From the NCBI GenBank assembly GCA_001600495.1, contig BCKE01000019.1:333194-397193 (forward strand): DNA of 64,000 bases, read 5' to 3'. The notes under the pieces were generated by a model. The model saw only the letters and a list, made by a program, of their open reading frames with translations, was not told the origin of the DNA and searched no databases. The stretch is from Pilasporangium apinafurcum (Eukaryota > Oomycota > Peronosporomycetes > Pythiales > Pythiaceae). Below are positions 10,237 to 22,760 of this stretch, one piece after another. Made by a program: the position numbers and the translations under genes. Each line of letters starts with the position of its first letter. The first letter of the stretch is position 1.

Positions 10237-13200
10237 ATGGGCAACAAGTCGAGTCGCGCCGAGGCCGCAACGGAGAAGGCGTTACTGACGATTTTCTCGC
10301 GGAAAACGGGGCTCACGCCAGATATGTTTGGGCTTTCATCGATTGGCCATCACGGTGTACCCAGCAACGCGAAAACGATAGCGTTTTGTGGACTGCAGGG
10401 TATTCTTGCTGTGGGTACAGCGAGTGGGTGTATCAAACTTTATGGGAACGACAATCTTGAGATATTATTGGAGGCACCGAAATCACAGGGGAATTTGACG
10501 ATTGGAGTCACGCACATGAAGTTCACGGGTCATCAGCGATTGCTCGTGGCGTATACAGACAGTTCCATTCGTGTGTTCGACTTGGCGGAAGGAGGAAAGG
10601 TCAAGGCAGAATTGCGTGGAAGGTAACTTGCATTTTCCAGGATTGATGCTTCAGTGTTTTGGCCTGATGTCTTTGTCTTCGTGCTTTGTTTCTATTACCT
10701 ATGATGCTGAAATGATTAGCTGGACTACATATATGATCACGTGCATTGAAACAATCTCCTACCTAAACTTCCAGTACATTTTTGTTGCAACAGATGATGG
10801 GAATATTCATGTAAGTACCATTGTTTTTCCAGCAATGGATGGGATATCTACAATATCTTGCACTATCTGACATATCCTGCTCTTTGTGTAGGTTATTCAT
10901 GAAGAAACCGCAAAGGTGAGCATGTATGCGATTTCGCCGCGTGATGTCGGTCTCACTTCCGGTGAAGGAACGGAGCAAACACCATTTGTTACCGCAATGG
11001 CGATGGATCCTCGCGACGCCAATCATTTGTTGATCGCATATGAATTTTCGCCCGTCGTATATCTCTGGGATTTCGCCAAGCGAAAGGTGATTCGTGAATT
11101 CACATTGACCAAACACAAGTCTCCATCACCGTCACATAATGGCAGCTGCAATTCTCCACTTTCATTGTCGTGGCATTCAAGTGGTAAACGTTTCGTCGCA
11201 GGTTACAAATTCGGAGGGTTTGGTATTTTCCGCGTGGACAAAGATCGTGGTTATTATCATACGACTTGCGTAATATCGGGCGAGAACGAATTATCACCTG
11301 TCAAACAAGTTCAATGGCTATGTGCTCCGCCAAATTCCAAGCATTCACATCTTCCAGGTGCAATTTTGATATCTGGAGGACAACCTGAAACAACCAATAA
11401 TAAGGGATTGACCATCGTTTATCCCCGAAGTGAGCTAAGCCCAGAAGATGCAATCTCGGAGTTAGTCAAGTCTGAACGACTCGTTTGGCAAGTTGGATCT
11501 GTTCAAACTCCAAATAATGCAGATGTTATTGTCTTTGAGACTGCCCATGATCAAGTTGATTATTGCTCCAAGATCGCCCCGCTTTCAGTGATTATGCTTT
11601 CAGGAAATCCTTTGGATGGATGCTTGCCTTCAGTTAGTGTGCAATGTTTGCCATGCTTCGTTCGATTTTTGGAAGGTGATAAAGAAGATTGGCAATGGAA
11701 TATGAATCGTATGCCTGAAGTGTCTGCAATCACGCCGTTACTACAGCTGAGCCCCCTCAAGACGTTTACTGTAGTCAATTTGATGAAATCAGATGGAGCA
11801 CTTCAAGACGATTTGTTTTCGACATGGGAACAGGAGAAGCATGACCCACTGTTTCGTCTCCTTGCCAGAGGCGATTTTGAGTGGCCGATTAACGGTGGTA
11901 CTACCATGGAGCCTTTGCTCAAAGGGTTTTTCGCTAGCAGTGACGCGGTCAAGGACGAAATGAACACAGTTTTTCAGAATGGAACTATGTTGTTGACTGG
12001 ACATCAAAACGGTTATGTACTGTTCTGGGAGTTGATCCCTCCAGCTGAAAGGGCAAGTAAAGGAACGCTGCATTTGCTTCATGTAATCGATGTTCCGTTG
12101 CAAATGGATCCAATCCCCGAGAATAAAGAGATTTCGTGTATTACATTTTGTCACAGTGCACGAGTGCTGGTCGTAGGTTTTACTACGGGTGAGATGGCTG
12201 TGTTTGAATTTGGGCAATGGAAGCAACGACGACCGTCGTCTTTAATGGAATCGCATTTCTCGCCTGAAACCGTTTTGCAGGAAGAAAACGAAGACGCCAA
12301 TGACGAGTCCAAGGGTCCTGCCACCATGTCGCAACAAACGTCAGCAAGTTCAAGCCAAAAGCAAGTTATTGGATTTCGGACACTCTTCAATATGCATGTT
12401 CATAATGATGCCATCTCAAAGTTGGCATTATCAACTGTGTACGGATACGTAGCGGTCGCCGATTGTGCAGGCGTGGTATCTCTCGTTCACCTTGCTACCC
12501 AGTCGTTTAAAATTCTCATTTTTGATCTTCCATCTTCGTCGGAGGACTCAGTTTCCGTCGACTCTTTGCTGATGAGTGAGCTAGTGCAAGTGACAGATAT
12601 TCCTACGTCACTGCATGTAGGAGGAAAGGAAGAAGTGCCAAGTGTTAGTAGCTGGACGTCGTCACCTTCACGATCACAAAGTCATATGGATACATCCTTT
12701 CGAGAGGTTGTTCCTGTTCTATACGTTGGAAGAGGAAGTGGAAAACTTGAAATGTTTCACGTCCAATCTGCAACAAAAATGGGAGAAACGCTCGTGGACC
12801 CCAAGAAATCAACGAGTTTATCGTCAATTATCATGGTGGATGCAGATGGTAAAAGAATTGGAATTCCAGGCCGAGTTTGGGTTGAACAAGGTGATGGCAT
12901 GGACATAACACTTGCTCCTGATATTGCAGGTGATAGTGGTGTTGCATCGGATTCTGTCAACCCGGAAATAGATGGTGACACTTCTGGTGTTAGCAATACT
13001 GACAGAAGTCAGCCCCCACCAGTCCATGTCCGCTCTCCAAGCACCGAACTTGAGTACACAAAACAAGTCGTCATGGAAGTTATCAATGAATTGTCTAATT
13101 CGCCACCTACAGACACTGTCATAGTTAAGAAAGAAGATATCACAGAAAGTCCACGGAAATCTGTCAAATGGTCACAGACCAACATCATTGAAGTGTTGGT

Positions 13201-14448
13201 TCCACCTGGGTCGCTTGGAGTGCATTTATTTGCTGATGTGGAGCAGCATGCAGTGGTGAAAGGTTTTGTTCCAGATAATGAGACAGCCGCAATATTAGAA
13301 TCCAGGGGAATTCGTACTGGGCATGCGATCATGTCCATTAATGGACTAGATATGATGTCATATGATAGAAGTTTGGTGTGTGCCATATTGGAGAAATTTC
13401 GTGACCGCGAAAAAAACATCATATTCGCAGAAGGCTTTTTATCCGCTGAAGCAAATATCCAAAGCGTCGGTTCATTTAACGATCTTCTCAGTGATGGATC
13501 GAATTATACAGATATAGAGCGACCTCGGTTTTTGGTATGCACATGTGGACGGCTGATTCACATACTTCAAGCAGTTGTACCCAAAGCGTCGGAGATAGCA
13601 TCCGGACCGAAAGAGATGCCAGCACAACCGTTGGCAACTGTGGAACTAAGAGCAACGATTTCGGTGACATCTGTCATTCGAGTTCCGGTTGGTGAACGTG
13701 TAGAAAACTGCCTTGCAGTGATTGACCAAAGCAACCATATGTATATCCTTTCGCTGCTATCGCTGGAAGTCGTATGGCAATCGGAATGTTTTTCTTTGGG
13801 AAATGCATTGGATGGAATTCAGTCGGAAATTTCGTACGGTGGGGAGCTAATCGTCGCCAATGAATTCGGAGAGATCGAGCGCTTTTCGTTCTTTTCAGAG
13901 CACACTGCAATGGAATGCGCTATGTTGGAACGCAAATGCATTAAAACAAAGTTGCACTTGCAAGATCGAAAATATCCTTTTGAAAAGGATAACTCTCTTA
14001 GCCCCAAGAAGAAAGGACTTGATGCCTCGAAAATGTTTAAAAAGCTTGTTGGAGGGCTCAAGGATGCAGATTTAAACAAACTCTTCCAGTCTACAAATGA
14101 AGAAATCGAACGAAGTCAACTGATCGGTGACCGACCTTCCTCGGCAAAGACGAACTCTCCAGATGATCAACCCAATGGTACCAAAAAGATTTCTGGCAGT
14201 GTTAATCAAACGAAGGATGCACTTATGCAAGCTGGACAGGTACACATATATTTTATTATTCAATTTCCATGTTGATATTAACTCATGATTCGTTCGTGTG
14301 TGTCTTATAGCATCTACAAGAGCGTGGTGAGAAACTGAGTGAGTTGCAACTAAAGACCGAGCAGATGAAACACGCGTCGGAAGATTTCTACAAGACCATG
14401 AAGGCGTTTAACGAGAAAAATGCTAACAAGAAGTGGTACGAATTCTAG
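10237..14448 (+). CDS. Tomosyn/Lgl-like WD-repeat protein with R-SNARE tail and PDZ-like domain
   Basis: Four exons (10237-10622, 10720-10810, 10892-14239, 14311-14448) join in phase to 1320 residues starting MGNKSSRAEA. The N terminus resembles tomosyn/STXBP5: FSRKTGLTPDMFGLSSIGHHG, then beta-propeller repeats (ILAVGTASGCIKLYG, LLVAYTDSSIRVFD, YIFVATDDGNIHV, LLIAYEFSPVVYLWDF). The last exon encodes an R-SNARE-like helix (RGEKLSELQLKTEQMKHASE) ending KWYEF, with no membrane anchor, as in tomosyn. Such proteins bind syntaxin and SNAP-25 type SNAREs and restrain vesicle fusion. Between propeller and SNARE, at about residues 922-1008, lies a PDZ-like domain (VLVPPGSLGVHLFADVEQHA ... RGIRTGHAIMSINGLD). 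MGNKSS could be myristoylated. Splice sites agree with reading frame and with propeller continuity; no transcript is available. Confidence 0.85.
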
Positions 14449-14656
14449 AAAACCAAGGAGAGTACAAAACACAAACAGTCACACGGTCCGCCATTCATTT
14501 TGTTTTGATTGCCGGTGAGGAAATCACGGCGTAGTGTATGTATTATCTATAACTAACAATCTATGCACTCTGAAGATATTTTGAGAAGATTGAAAGCAAT
14601 TCTTTTCAAGCAAATCGCAACAACACTCGTTTCATTGCCTAGGGAAAATCTATTTA

Positions 14657-15682
14657 TTACTCGCATTTGACTGCTACCAGTGTCAATCCCTGCGGTGGAG
14701 CTCCTTGTCCAGCCTTCGCTCGGTCTTTTGCCTCCAAGATTTCAGGGATCGCGTCTGGTGCAAGTCGTCCCAATCCAACATCCACTAGCGTTCCAACCAG
14801 ATTGCGCACCATTTTATACAGAAACCGATTCCCTTTCAGCACGATGCAGATTCGAATTCCATCATCATCATTGTCATGACTAATCTCCTCGTCATAGCCT
14901 TGACTTGTCTGAGCATTGCTAACCTTCAGCTCTATGGACGTCAAGGAGCAAACATTCCCTTTCTCTCCGTCCTCATTACTCGGCTTCTGCGGCGTGAAGG
15001 ATGAATAATCCTTCGCTATCGGAGGTGCAAGGAAGAATGCAATTGCTTGCTTCATCTTCTCCAAGTCCAGCGGCTTTTTCACATGCCAGACGCGATGCCT
15101 ATCCAGTACCGGTCGAAGCCCGCCATTGACAATGGTGTAACTGTAAATCTTGCCGTTCGAGTGCGTGCGTGGATCAAAATCTGCAGCGACTTGCTGCATC
15201 TTTCGGCAGAGAATATCTTCCGGCAAACGGTTGTTCAGTGCATCTCGGAAGACGGAATCGTCAGTAATACAACGCGAGGAAAACACAATGACTTGACCAC
15301 AAGCATGCACCCCGCGATCGGTGCGTGACGCTGCTCGTATCCGAAGCTGCTCGCCTGTCGTACGAAACAATGCATCTTCGATGGTTTCCTGTACGGTACG
15401 CATAGTTTCCAGCTGGTCTTGCGCCTGGAATCCGTTGAATTGCGAGCCATCGTACTCGATGACACAGCGGCGATGCACAATCAGGTTTGCACTTTCAGGG
15501 GCAAGTGGCAGAAATGCACTCGGCGGCATACGGTGCTGGCGCTTTGTGGCATAATTTGTCTGTACAGCTGAAGATGCAGTAGCAATATCTGTTGCTTTGG
15601 CTTGCGCTTCTTTGTACCGGCGTTTGCGCTCGTTTCGCGTCAGCTTTGGCTGTGCATTGGGATTGTTGGTCGACTCGGCCAT
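14657..15682 (-). CDS. tRNA pseudouridine synthase, TruA family
   Basis: Single exon, 341 residues from the ATG at 15682 (MAESTNNPNA); an ATG 13 codons upstream is less likely. The core begins VIEYDGSQFNGFQAQ. The catalytic motif is RAASRTDRGVHACGQV, with the nucleophilic aspartate in RTDRGVHA. The C-terminal half has GNRFLYKMVRNLVGTLVDVG, the conserved TruA/PUS motif near the active site. The enzyme isomerises uridine to pseudouridine in tRNA, classically positions 38-40 of the anticodon arm; which eukaryotic subgroup this is cannot be settled by eye. An acidic insertion (EEISHDNDDDG) lies before the last strand. It is head to head with the transporter at 15994, with 311 nt between the start codons. 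Confidence 0.9.
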   Translation of the reverse strand: MAESTNNPNAQPKLTRNERKRRYKEAQAKATDIATASSAVQTNYATKRQHRMPPSAFLPLAPESANLIVHRRCVIEYDGSQFNGFQAQDQLETMRTVQETIEDALFRTTGEQLRIRAASRTDRGVHACGQVIVFSSRCITDDSVFRDALNNRLPEDILCRKMQQVAADFDPRTHSNGKIYSYTIVNGGLRPVLDRHRVWHVKKPLDLEKMKQAIAFFLAPPIAKDYSSFTPQKPSNEDGEKGNVCSLTSIELKVSNAQTSQGYDEEISHDNDDDGIRICIVLKGNRFLYKMVRNLVGTLVDVGLGRLAPDAIPEILEAKDRAKAGQGAPPQGLTLVAVKCE

Positions 15683-15993
15683 TTCTGTTTGGTCGTACCC
15701 TGTAATGGAAACAGCACACAAAATTGACTTTTTTGATACTAAACTGAAATTTTACATTACTCTCAAGAATCCGTTATATTCCACATGTCATTGGCTGAAA
15801 ATCGCTACGTTTTTTGATTTAGTAAATACACGTAATTACGCGTGTAAAAACTGAAGTCATCAAAAAATCAGGATATCTTTTCACAAGAAAAAAGAATCAT
15901 TCGTCGTAGGGCACGCAAGAGCACATTTGCACCACCAGTGCACCATCGAAGGAAGGAAGAAACAATACAACACTAAGCACCACCATCATCACC

Positions 15994-17591
15994 ATGTCCT
16001 GTGGCACAAAGGAAGCCCTAGTGTTTGGCATGGGCCTGCTGACAGGCACTGGCACCACACTGTAAGTGCAATTTGACTAGAGCATGGACTGGATATGCAA
16101 AGCTCACGAATGCTGCTATTATCGTTGTGCTGCTACATGGACACGAACGAATCGTTGGCTAATAGGACTGGCAAGGTATACGTTTCTTTCTTTGATGTGC
16201 TCAATAGTAATTACTGGAATCTTATGCAAGTGAAACACTTGATCCATATTACATTGACGTAGATCTTGTACGGAATTGATTCGGTCGGATTAGATGGCGA
16301 AGTGAAAAAGTTCGAAAAACCCATTTTTCAGACGTGGCTCATGTTTCTTGCCATGGTTTTTGCGTTGCCTATCCAGTGGGCATATCACTGGCACGTGGAG
16401 CGCAAGTGGCGTCAAAACAATCGCAATGGATGTAAGATCAGCTTATTGGTCTGTATGTTGCAGTTGTTTTTGCAATGACATTTATATATTATTCTCTGGA
16501 TCACAACAGTGAAATACAAGTACAGAATTCCTCGTCGAATGTATTTTTTGCTGGCGCTGCCTGCTGCATTCGATCTTCTCGCGACGTTTTTGGCCAACAT
16601 TGGCTTGATGTACGTCACCGTTAGTGTATTCCAGTTGATGAAGTGCACGGTCATTATCTTCGTGGCACTTTTAAAGGTGTTTGTGCTCAAAGATCGATTG
16701 CGTGGCTATATGTGGATCGGGATTGGCTTGAACACATTGGCTGCATTGATGGTTGGTGCAACGAGCTTTGCCGACTCGGATGACCAGGTCAACAACGCCA
16801 ACGCGTCGCCTGGAATTGGTATTCTCATGATCATCTTGAGTTGCGTGGTGCAAGCAATTCAGTACGTTTTTGAAGAAAAACTCATGGACGATGGTGACAG
16901 CGCACCACCACTGATCGTCGTGGGGATGGAAGGTGTGTGGGGGCTTGTGCTCACATCATTTGTGGTCTACCCCATTGCCTACTTGGTGCCTGGCAACGAT
17001 TTGGGGTCCAATGAACGCTTCGACGACGCGTATGAGATGCTAATTAACAGCAAGCTCGCTCAGTTGCTCGTGCTCGTGTACTTGTTGGTCATCTTGGGCT
17101 ACAACGTGTTTGCAGTCTCTGTCACATACTTGCTCAATTCGATCTGGCACGCCATTTTGGACAACTTCCGACCGATCACCGTGTGGGGAACCGACTTGTT
17201 GCTCTTCTACGTATTCACACAAGGTACATTTGGCGAAGCATGGACCATCTGGAGTTGGATGCAGCTCGCTGGTATGATCACATTATTGGCAGGTACTGCT
17301 GTCTATAATGGCACAATCAAGATTCGAGGCTTCGCCTATCTCGAACCAATTGAAGAATCTGTCACACCCATCCGCACATCCCTGGACATGGCATCGTCGG
17401 CGCTTTCGCACAGTCCGTTGATCACGCGTAATGCCATGAAGGCTGCTGAAATAGCGCGACGCACGCCCAACGCCAAGGACCGTGATCGTGTCCGTCGTGA
17501 GTTTATGACCGAATATCAGCCGTTGGTGGATCCAGATGCACGAAGAAGAATCGACCCTGCTGGCCACTCTTACGGTTCATTAGAAAACTAA
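15994..17591 (+). CDS. SLC35F6-like drug/metabolite (DMT) transporter
   Basis: Four exons: 15994-16061, 16166-16175, 16263-16431 and 16510-17591, giving 442 residues. Exon 2 is only 10 nt and is needed to keep frame and produce GTGTTLTGKILYGID. The protein has about ten hydrophobic helices: residues 5-25, ETWLMF-type helix at FQTWLMFLAMVFALPIQW, then YFLLALPAAFDLLATFLANI, YVTVSVFQLMKCTVIIFVAL and later pairs. The KCTVI/FVALL segment and the EamA-like repeat layout fit SLC35F6 and related nucleotide-sugar or metabolite carriers of Golgi or lysosomal membranes. The hydrophilic C-terminal tail (about 90 residues, RRTPNAKDRDRVRREF) is cytosolic by inference. The substrate cannot be read from sequence. 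Confidence 0.8.
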
Positions 17592-17722
17592 TGACACTAT
17601 TTTTTTTGGAAAATAGATGAAAGTTCAAGAGCATCAGAAGCTGGAATTGGTAATCGAAAGTCGAACTTCTGGATGTCTAAACAAACCCTTGATAAACAGC
17701 ATTACCAATTCGCGTATCCGTC

Positions 17723-18845
17723 TTACAACGCTGGGAAACTCATAGTTTTCTTTCTTGCTGTAGTTAAAAAACGTTTTTGAAGTTGTTTGAGTTCCTCCAC
17801 TTGAGCTCGTAATTGAAGATTTTCACGTTTGAGATCCACATGGACGCTAAAAACCGAGCTCTGATGAGTTGCTTTTTTTGTGAGCTCGCTCACTTGATTT
17901 TGTAGCACTGCTATTGTTTGAAGAAACTCGTGGTTTGCTGCCGTGAGCTGAGCTACTTGATCTTCCTGAATTTGTAGTTTTTGCAACGTTGAAGCATGCA
18001 ATTGCTGAGTGATTGCAGGCACCACCTGGACTTTGGGTTGTGCAAGTTTGATTTGTAGGTCAATGTTACGATCACGAAGTATTGCCAATTCTTGTGTGAG
18101 CGCATTCCGTTTGTCTTGCTCAGATTCAACTTGATTCTGCAATGTGTCCACTTGCATTTTATGCATTTCTGTCGCCTTTGCATGAGATTCCAAATCGGCC
18201 TGCAGTTGTGTTACTTCTCGTATTAACTCTTCTATCGTCTTACGATGACTCAATTTGTTTTGTTCAAGTTCATGTCGTACATTTTGTAATTGCACTTCAT
18301 AAGCTTGATTCCCAACCTGATCACGTAAACGCTCAATCTCCTTTTGTAGAGCTTTGTTCTCTGCTAACATACCCTCGCGCTCTTCTATCCATCGTGCACG
18401 TTCCTGCTGGAGAGCTTCTCGGGCGTTGAACAATGCAATTTCAGCAGTTTGCAAGTCGTTCTGTAATTTCTGTTGTTGTTTGTAAGTTGTTTCTAACGAC
18501 TGGGTCAGGTTCGTCTGCTGTGTTGTGTGTGATTTCTCTAGTTCCGCTAGCTGTGCAATATGCTCTGTTTTCAACCGGTCGATCTCATCTTCTAGCTCTG
18601 CTGTCAAATTCGACCGTGGGGCACTTTGGCCAAGGTGAAGCGTTCCCTGTATCAAGCGCAAGCACATCTGTGAGGATTGACGTGCAAGTAATATCCTACT
18701 AGAGTTCACCCAATATATTTACTTTTTGTAATTCTGCAATGCGGGCTTGTAGATCGCCATTCTCGTCTAATGTTTTCTGAAGCAACTCCAATGTTCGTAC
18801 ATGCTTAGAGCGCAATTTCTCAGAAGTTTTATCCAAAAGCATCAT
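17723..18845 (-). CDS. Long coiled-coil protein
   Basis: Two exons, 18845-18723 and 18667-17723, around a 55-nt intron (GTAAAT..CACAG) join in phase to 355 residues. Start MMLLDKTSEKLRSKHVRTLE; another ATG at 18890 would add 15 residues. Almost the whole protein is heptad-like and rich in Gln, Glu, Leu and Lys, with many short segments such as LEKSHTTQQTNLTQSLETTY and EQVRDQVGN-type breaks, so a parallel coiled coil is likely. No enzymatic domain or membrane segment is visible. Candidates are centrosomal, basal-body or golgin-type scaffolds, but no family is recognised. Confidence 0.65.
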
Positions 18846-19101
18846 TGTGGCAAGAGCGATATATCGAAATGATCTATAAGTAGTATGCACACACGGGCTT
18901 CGTATTTATAGCCAACAGGGAGAGAATAAGCAGTGATGAAATCACTTTCGCATCACCATACCACCTCCGACAGTTCTCACGCAACTTGGCAAATCGAGAG
19001 TTAAGCTTCATTTCCATCTTTACAAATAATATCTCTCAACGCAATTTCGAGGCGGCAGTATTGATTTACCCAGAGCCCCACATTCCGTTCAGAAAAAAGT
19101 G

Positions 19102-20727
19102 CTAAAAGTAGTTGCTGTTATTGGATGAGGTATTGGTAGATTTCGTTCCAGATGCACCGAAAGCTCCGCCATTCATCGTTTCCAGCAGAAAGGCTCCACT
19201 TGAGTTACTGGACCGCAGGTTCGAAGAGCTCGTACTACCATACGCCCGCTGTGATGCCTAAATCATACACAGAATTGTTAGTTGCTGAACAATTTAACGT
19301 GAACAAGCGATGACCTTATCGTACCTGATATTGATACCCTGACAGCATCGGTGTTGTATCTTCCTGGTACTGATGAGTCCCACCATTGCTGCCGTGCAGT
19401 CCATTCGCTTTCATTCGATACGAGTAGTTGGGAGTCACTGGCTTATTACTAAACGAGTTATTGCCTGATACAGATGCAGGTGTAGCTGTTGTAAATTGAG
19501 CTTCCTGCTGCGGAGATGACTTCTTGTCTTGCTGACGGGTAAAGAAGATTAAAAGCGCGCACGGCACAAACTCTGTCGAGAAATGCATCGCAAATTCGTA
19601 GGCGATATGGCCCACTCCCACTGGCGAGCGATATTGAGACTCTTCGGAAGGCACATAGCCACTGCCCATTCCAAGCAAATATATGGCCTTCACGGAGAAC
19701 ATCACACACAATAAGATGCAAACAGCCGTGATCTGTGTCATAGAACAATACATATTCATCAATTAGACCATAAATATAACGCATAATATCGTCGCACTGA
19801 TCAACATACCCTTCGTAGGACAATCTGTCGCGGTGATGTCCTCGCACTGCGATAGAACGATGACGCGTTGTTGTTCGCCATCGGTAAATCGAAAAAGAAA
19901 TCCTCGTCGGGGCTCTGATGGCGGAAGAAATAGATCAGGCGGATGCTGTAGTACAGCATGACAAAGAGACCGGTGAAATGTACGCAGCCAACCATCAGAT
20001 CATACGCTCGCCAGAGTCCGCCTGACGTCTTAGAGATCACAGCCAACGCAATAAACGCACCGTACAACAGTACATTAAAGAGAAAAAACACCCGCCGTGG
20101 CCATGGATACGCTTTTCCCCAGCAGGCGTAGCAGAGCGTGGCCCAGAACAGCAGCACCAGCCCATACATCGTTACGAAGACGATACTTGGCAGCCATAGA
20201 AATACCGTGAGCAGTCGGGTGTAGAAGGAAGTGGCTGGTGCATTGGCAACAGCAGAAAGCGTCACAACTTCGGTAACGAGGGAACAAACACGCAACGTCG
20301 ACGCCACAAACAGCAGTAAAAATAATCGTTGCCGCATCTCTGCCCCAGTAGATGCCGATGCAAACCCTTCATCCTCCAATAAATGTGAGCTGGTGGATGT
20401 GGTCGCTGCATTTGGAGTGGTCGATGGTAACATTCCACTGGCTCCAATGCCAGTGAATGAATTTTGGCTGCCGTGTGGATACGACGGTTTTAGCATTGCA
20501 GAGCTGCTAGCACTGCTACTATCATTCCCACTGGATGTTCTGGCACGCAGAATCGCTCGTCTAGCGGCATATTGTTTCCAGATCACTCTGCCAGAGATAC
20601 CACTGAGTGAGAAGAAGAGTACGATAGTGACGATGAGAAGTACGCGATTGGAGGTACTGAGTGTTTCCACGCCATCTGTGAAGGAAGCTGTGAGCAGTGG
20701 GAGGTTGGGCGATGGTGGGATAAACAT
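19102..20727 (-). CDS. Seven-transmembrane THH1/TOM1/TOM3-like protein
   Basis: Three exons on the minus strand (20727-19810, 19732-19325, 19257-19102) join in phase 0 to 493 residues. Seven hydrophobic segments are seen: VLLIVTIVLFFSLSGISG, RLFLLLFVASTLRVCSLV, LPSIVFVTMYGLVLLFWATL, VFFLFNVLLYGAFIALAVI, CVHFTGLFVMLYYSIRLIYF, TAVCILLCVMFSVKAIYLL and AMHFSTEFVPCALLIFF. The VTMYGLVLLFWATLCYAC helix resembles the conserved third or fourth helix of plant THH1/TOM1/TOM3 and GPR137-like proteins. A Ser/Thr-rich loop of about 80 residues separates helices one and two, and the C-terminal tail is Ser/Asn-rich. Probably endolysosomal or vacuolar. Its start codon lies 349 nt from that of the divergent RMND1 gene. 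Confidence 0.65.
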
Positions 20728-21076
20728 CTACGCATACAAAGAGTGCGAGTTAATGAACTCATTCCGTCACATTTCATTATGTTGACCCGCTCACCTTTCT
20801 CGCTTTTGTCACAAAGTACCAACGTCGAGCGACAAGCAACATACAAACGAGCTTTAAATGGGTAAACGGGTTTACGGGTTTGCAGGTTTAAGATTTTAGA
20901 ACGTTGTCCGCTTGTGGTCCGCCCTGGGTTTCCTGATTTCAAAAAGATTTTGGGTGATACAAATAATAGATATTATGGGTTTTTTAGAATTGGATTATTG
21001 GGTTATTGATAGATTCTATGTCTGTTCGCTGTCCCTCAAATGGTCTGATATTGTATCATCATCGCAGGAAAGAATC

Positions 21077-22760
21077 ATGCCACACAAACCATCAAATGAA
21101 ACCTCACCGTTGCTTCCGAAGCTACATATCCATGAACCCACCCCCAGTGGTGTTGGAGTCGAGTCATTCGATCCATCGAAGACATCACATCATGTGAGAC
21201 ATCGTCGGAATACAACCACATCAGGGATTCTGGAAGATGACGCCAGCGGTAGCGACCTCGACAACAACGAAGACGGTGGGGAAGAAGACGATGGATACAT
21301 TAGAGGTAGTGATGGAGATGAAGAAGATGACGATCGAAACGAGACAAAAAAGCAAGTGAATATCCATAAGTCGTCGCTTAAATACGCCAGCGATAGTGAG
21401 GCAGGGCCTATCCAGCCGCTCGGTCTCACGAAACGCAAGCCGCGTTTGTCAGGTTTGCGGACCAAATTGGGATCGGTACGCTCACCAAACTCTTCTGAAT
21501 CACAGCGAGAACTTGTTTATACATATACCCTGTTATTGTTAGATGACTGGTCCAGTTGATTCCTCTAAGGATGTCGTACCTCAAGTTCAGGGCCGGCGCA
21601 ATCGCCACCGAGCTTCTAATTTCCGGGATTTCAATACAACTCGCTACTGGAATCAGCTTCAGACAGAACCACCCGTGGATTTCCCAAAAGGACGTGTTGC
21701 TGCCTATTGCACATGCGATCAAATCGCACTCTTCAAATTACTGAAATGGCTCGACAAAGTGACGACCGAGAAACCCATGGATCAATCGGCATGCTTCTTT
21801 TTACCTGGATGGAAAAAAAAAATGTATATGGGGGTAGTGCATTCCTTTTACCGTCCAGTTAATCCTGACGACCCGAAAAAGATTGGATTACGTCACAAGA
21901 AAGATGCTTTCTACTTTGCGTGAGTATCAACAATATGCTTTTTCACGTGTTCTTATGCTTTGCCATTTGTATGACCGTGTGTACATGGGTGTATATGCAA
22001 ATGTACATTAGAACGGGGTGTTGCGTGTTTTGGGGGCTCTCTCCTGAAGAAGAACTACAACACATCCAAGCAATTACGTCATTCTGCACGGGGCCAGTCG
22101 CACAAGTTACTGCAGAAGACATGGATTTCGCGTATGGAGACACCATCCGCGTGGCAAATGACGCCATTGTCCTTAGTTCAGATGATCCAGTGGAAAAATT
22201 AGCGATTTCATTTGCAATGGCCCAGTCGGCAAAGTTGGATATCTTTGAAGAGCGTGTAGAGGATCGAATACGCAACACCAAGCAAATTCCGTTCAATCTG
22301 GCCACAACGGGGTCTATACAATATTCTCATAAAGACATTTCGAAGCTCATTGGTCAACTCTTTATTGAATTAGCTGATGTGAACTTGCATTCCGATATTT
22401 TGGACGAACCCGACTTTTTCTGGGAAGACGACGAGTATGAGCCACTGTATAAGCGCATGATCAAATATCTCGACGTGAACAATCGCGTGCGGATTCTGAA
22501 CAAGCGGCTGGATCTCCTTCGTGAATTGTGAGTACAATGTGACTACGAAACCAATGTACTCTACCTCTGGATGCTGAGCATATTTTTTATGGTTATGTAT
22601 GCATTGAATATACAGAGTGGGGGTTTTAAACCAGGAATTGACTCAGCAGCACGGGACGAAGCTGGAATGGATCATCATTTGGCTACTAGTGGCGGAGATC
22701 CTCATCTCGGTTGGCTGGGACATCATCGTTAAGGATCTACTTGGTTATTTCCATCGTTAA
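21077..22760 (+). CDS. RMND1/DUF155 family protein, copy 1
   Basis: Four exons (21077-21475, 21543-21919, 22012-22527, 22616-22760) give 478 residues. The first 190 residues are low-complexity, with an acidic run (NNEDGGEEDDGYIRGSDGDE). The DUF155 core starts GRVAAYCTCDQIALFKLLKW and includes CCVFWGLSPEEELQHIQAI, then DILDEPDFFWEDDEYEPLY and YLDVNNRVRILNKRLDLLRE, all signatures of the RMND1/Sif2/Sif3 family. A C-terminal helix (WIIIWLLVAEILISVGWDII) fits the single membrane anchor of that family. Human RMND1 and yeast relatives act in mitochondria, where RMND1 anchors mitoribosomes; other DUF155 proteins are not mitochondrial. No clear presequence is visible here. Confidence 0.87.

Noticed and set aside
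15235-15554. Frames on both strands inside the TruA gene
   Set aside because: They are shadows of the TruA reading frame, which carries all family motifs.
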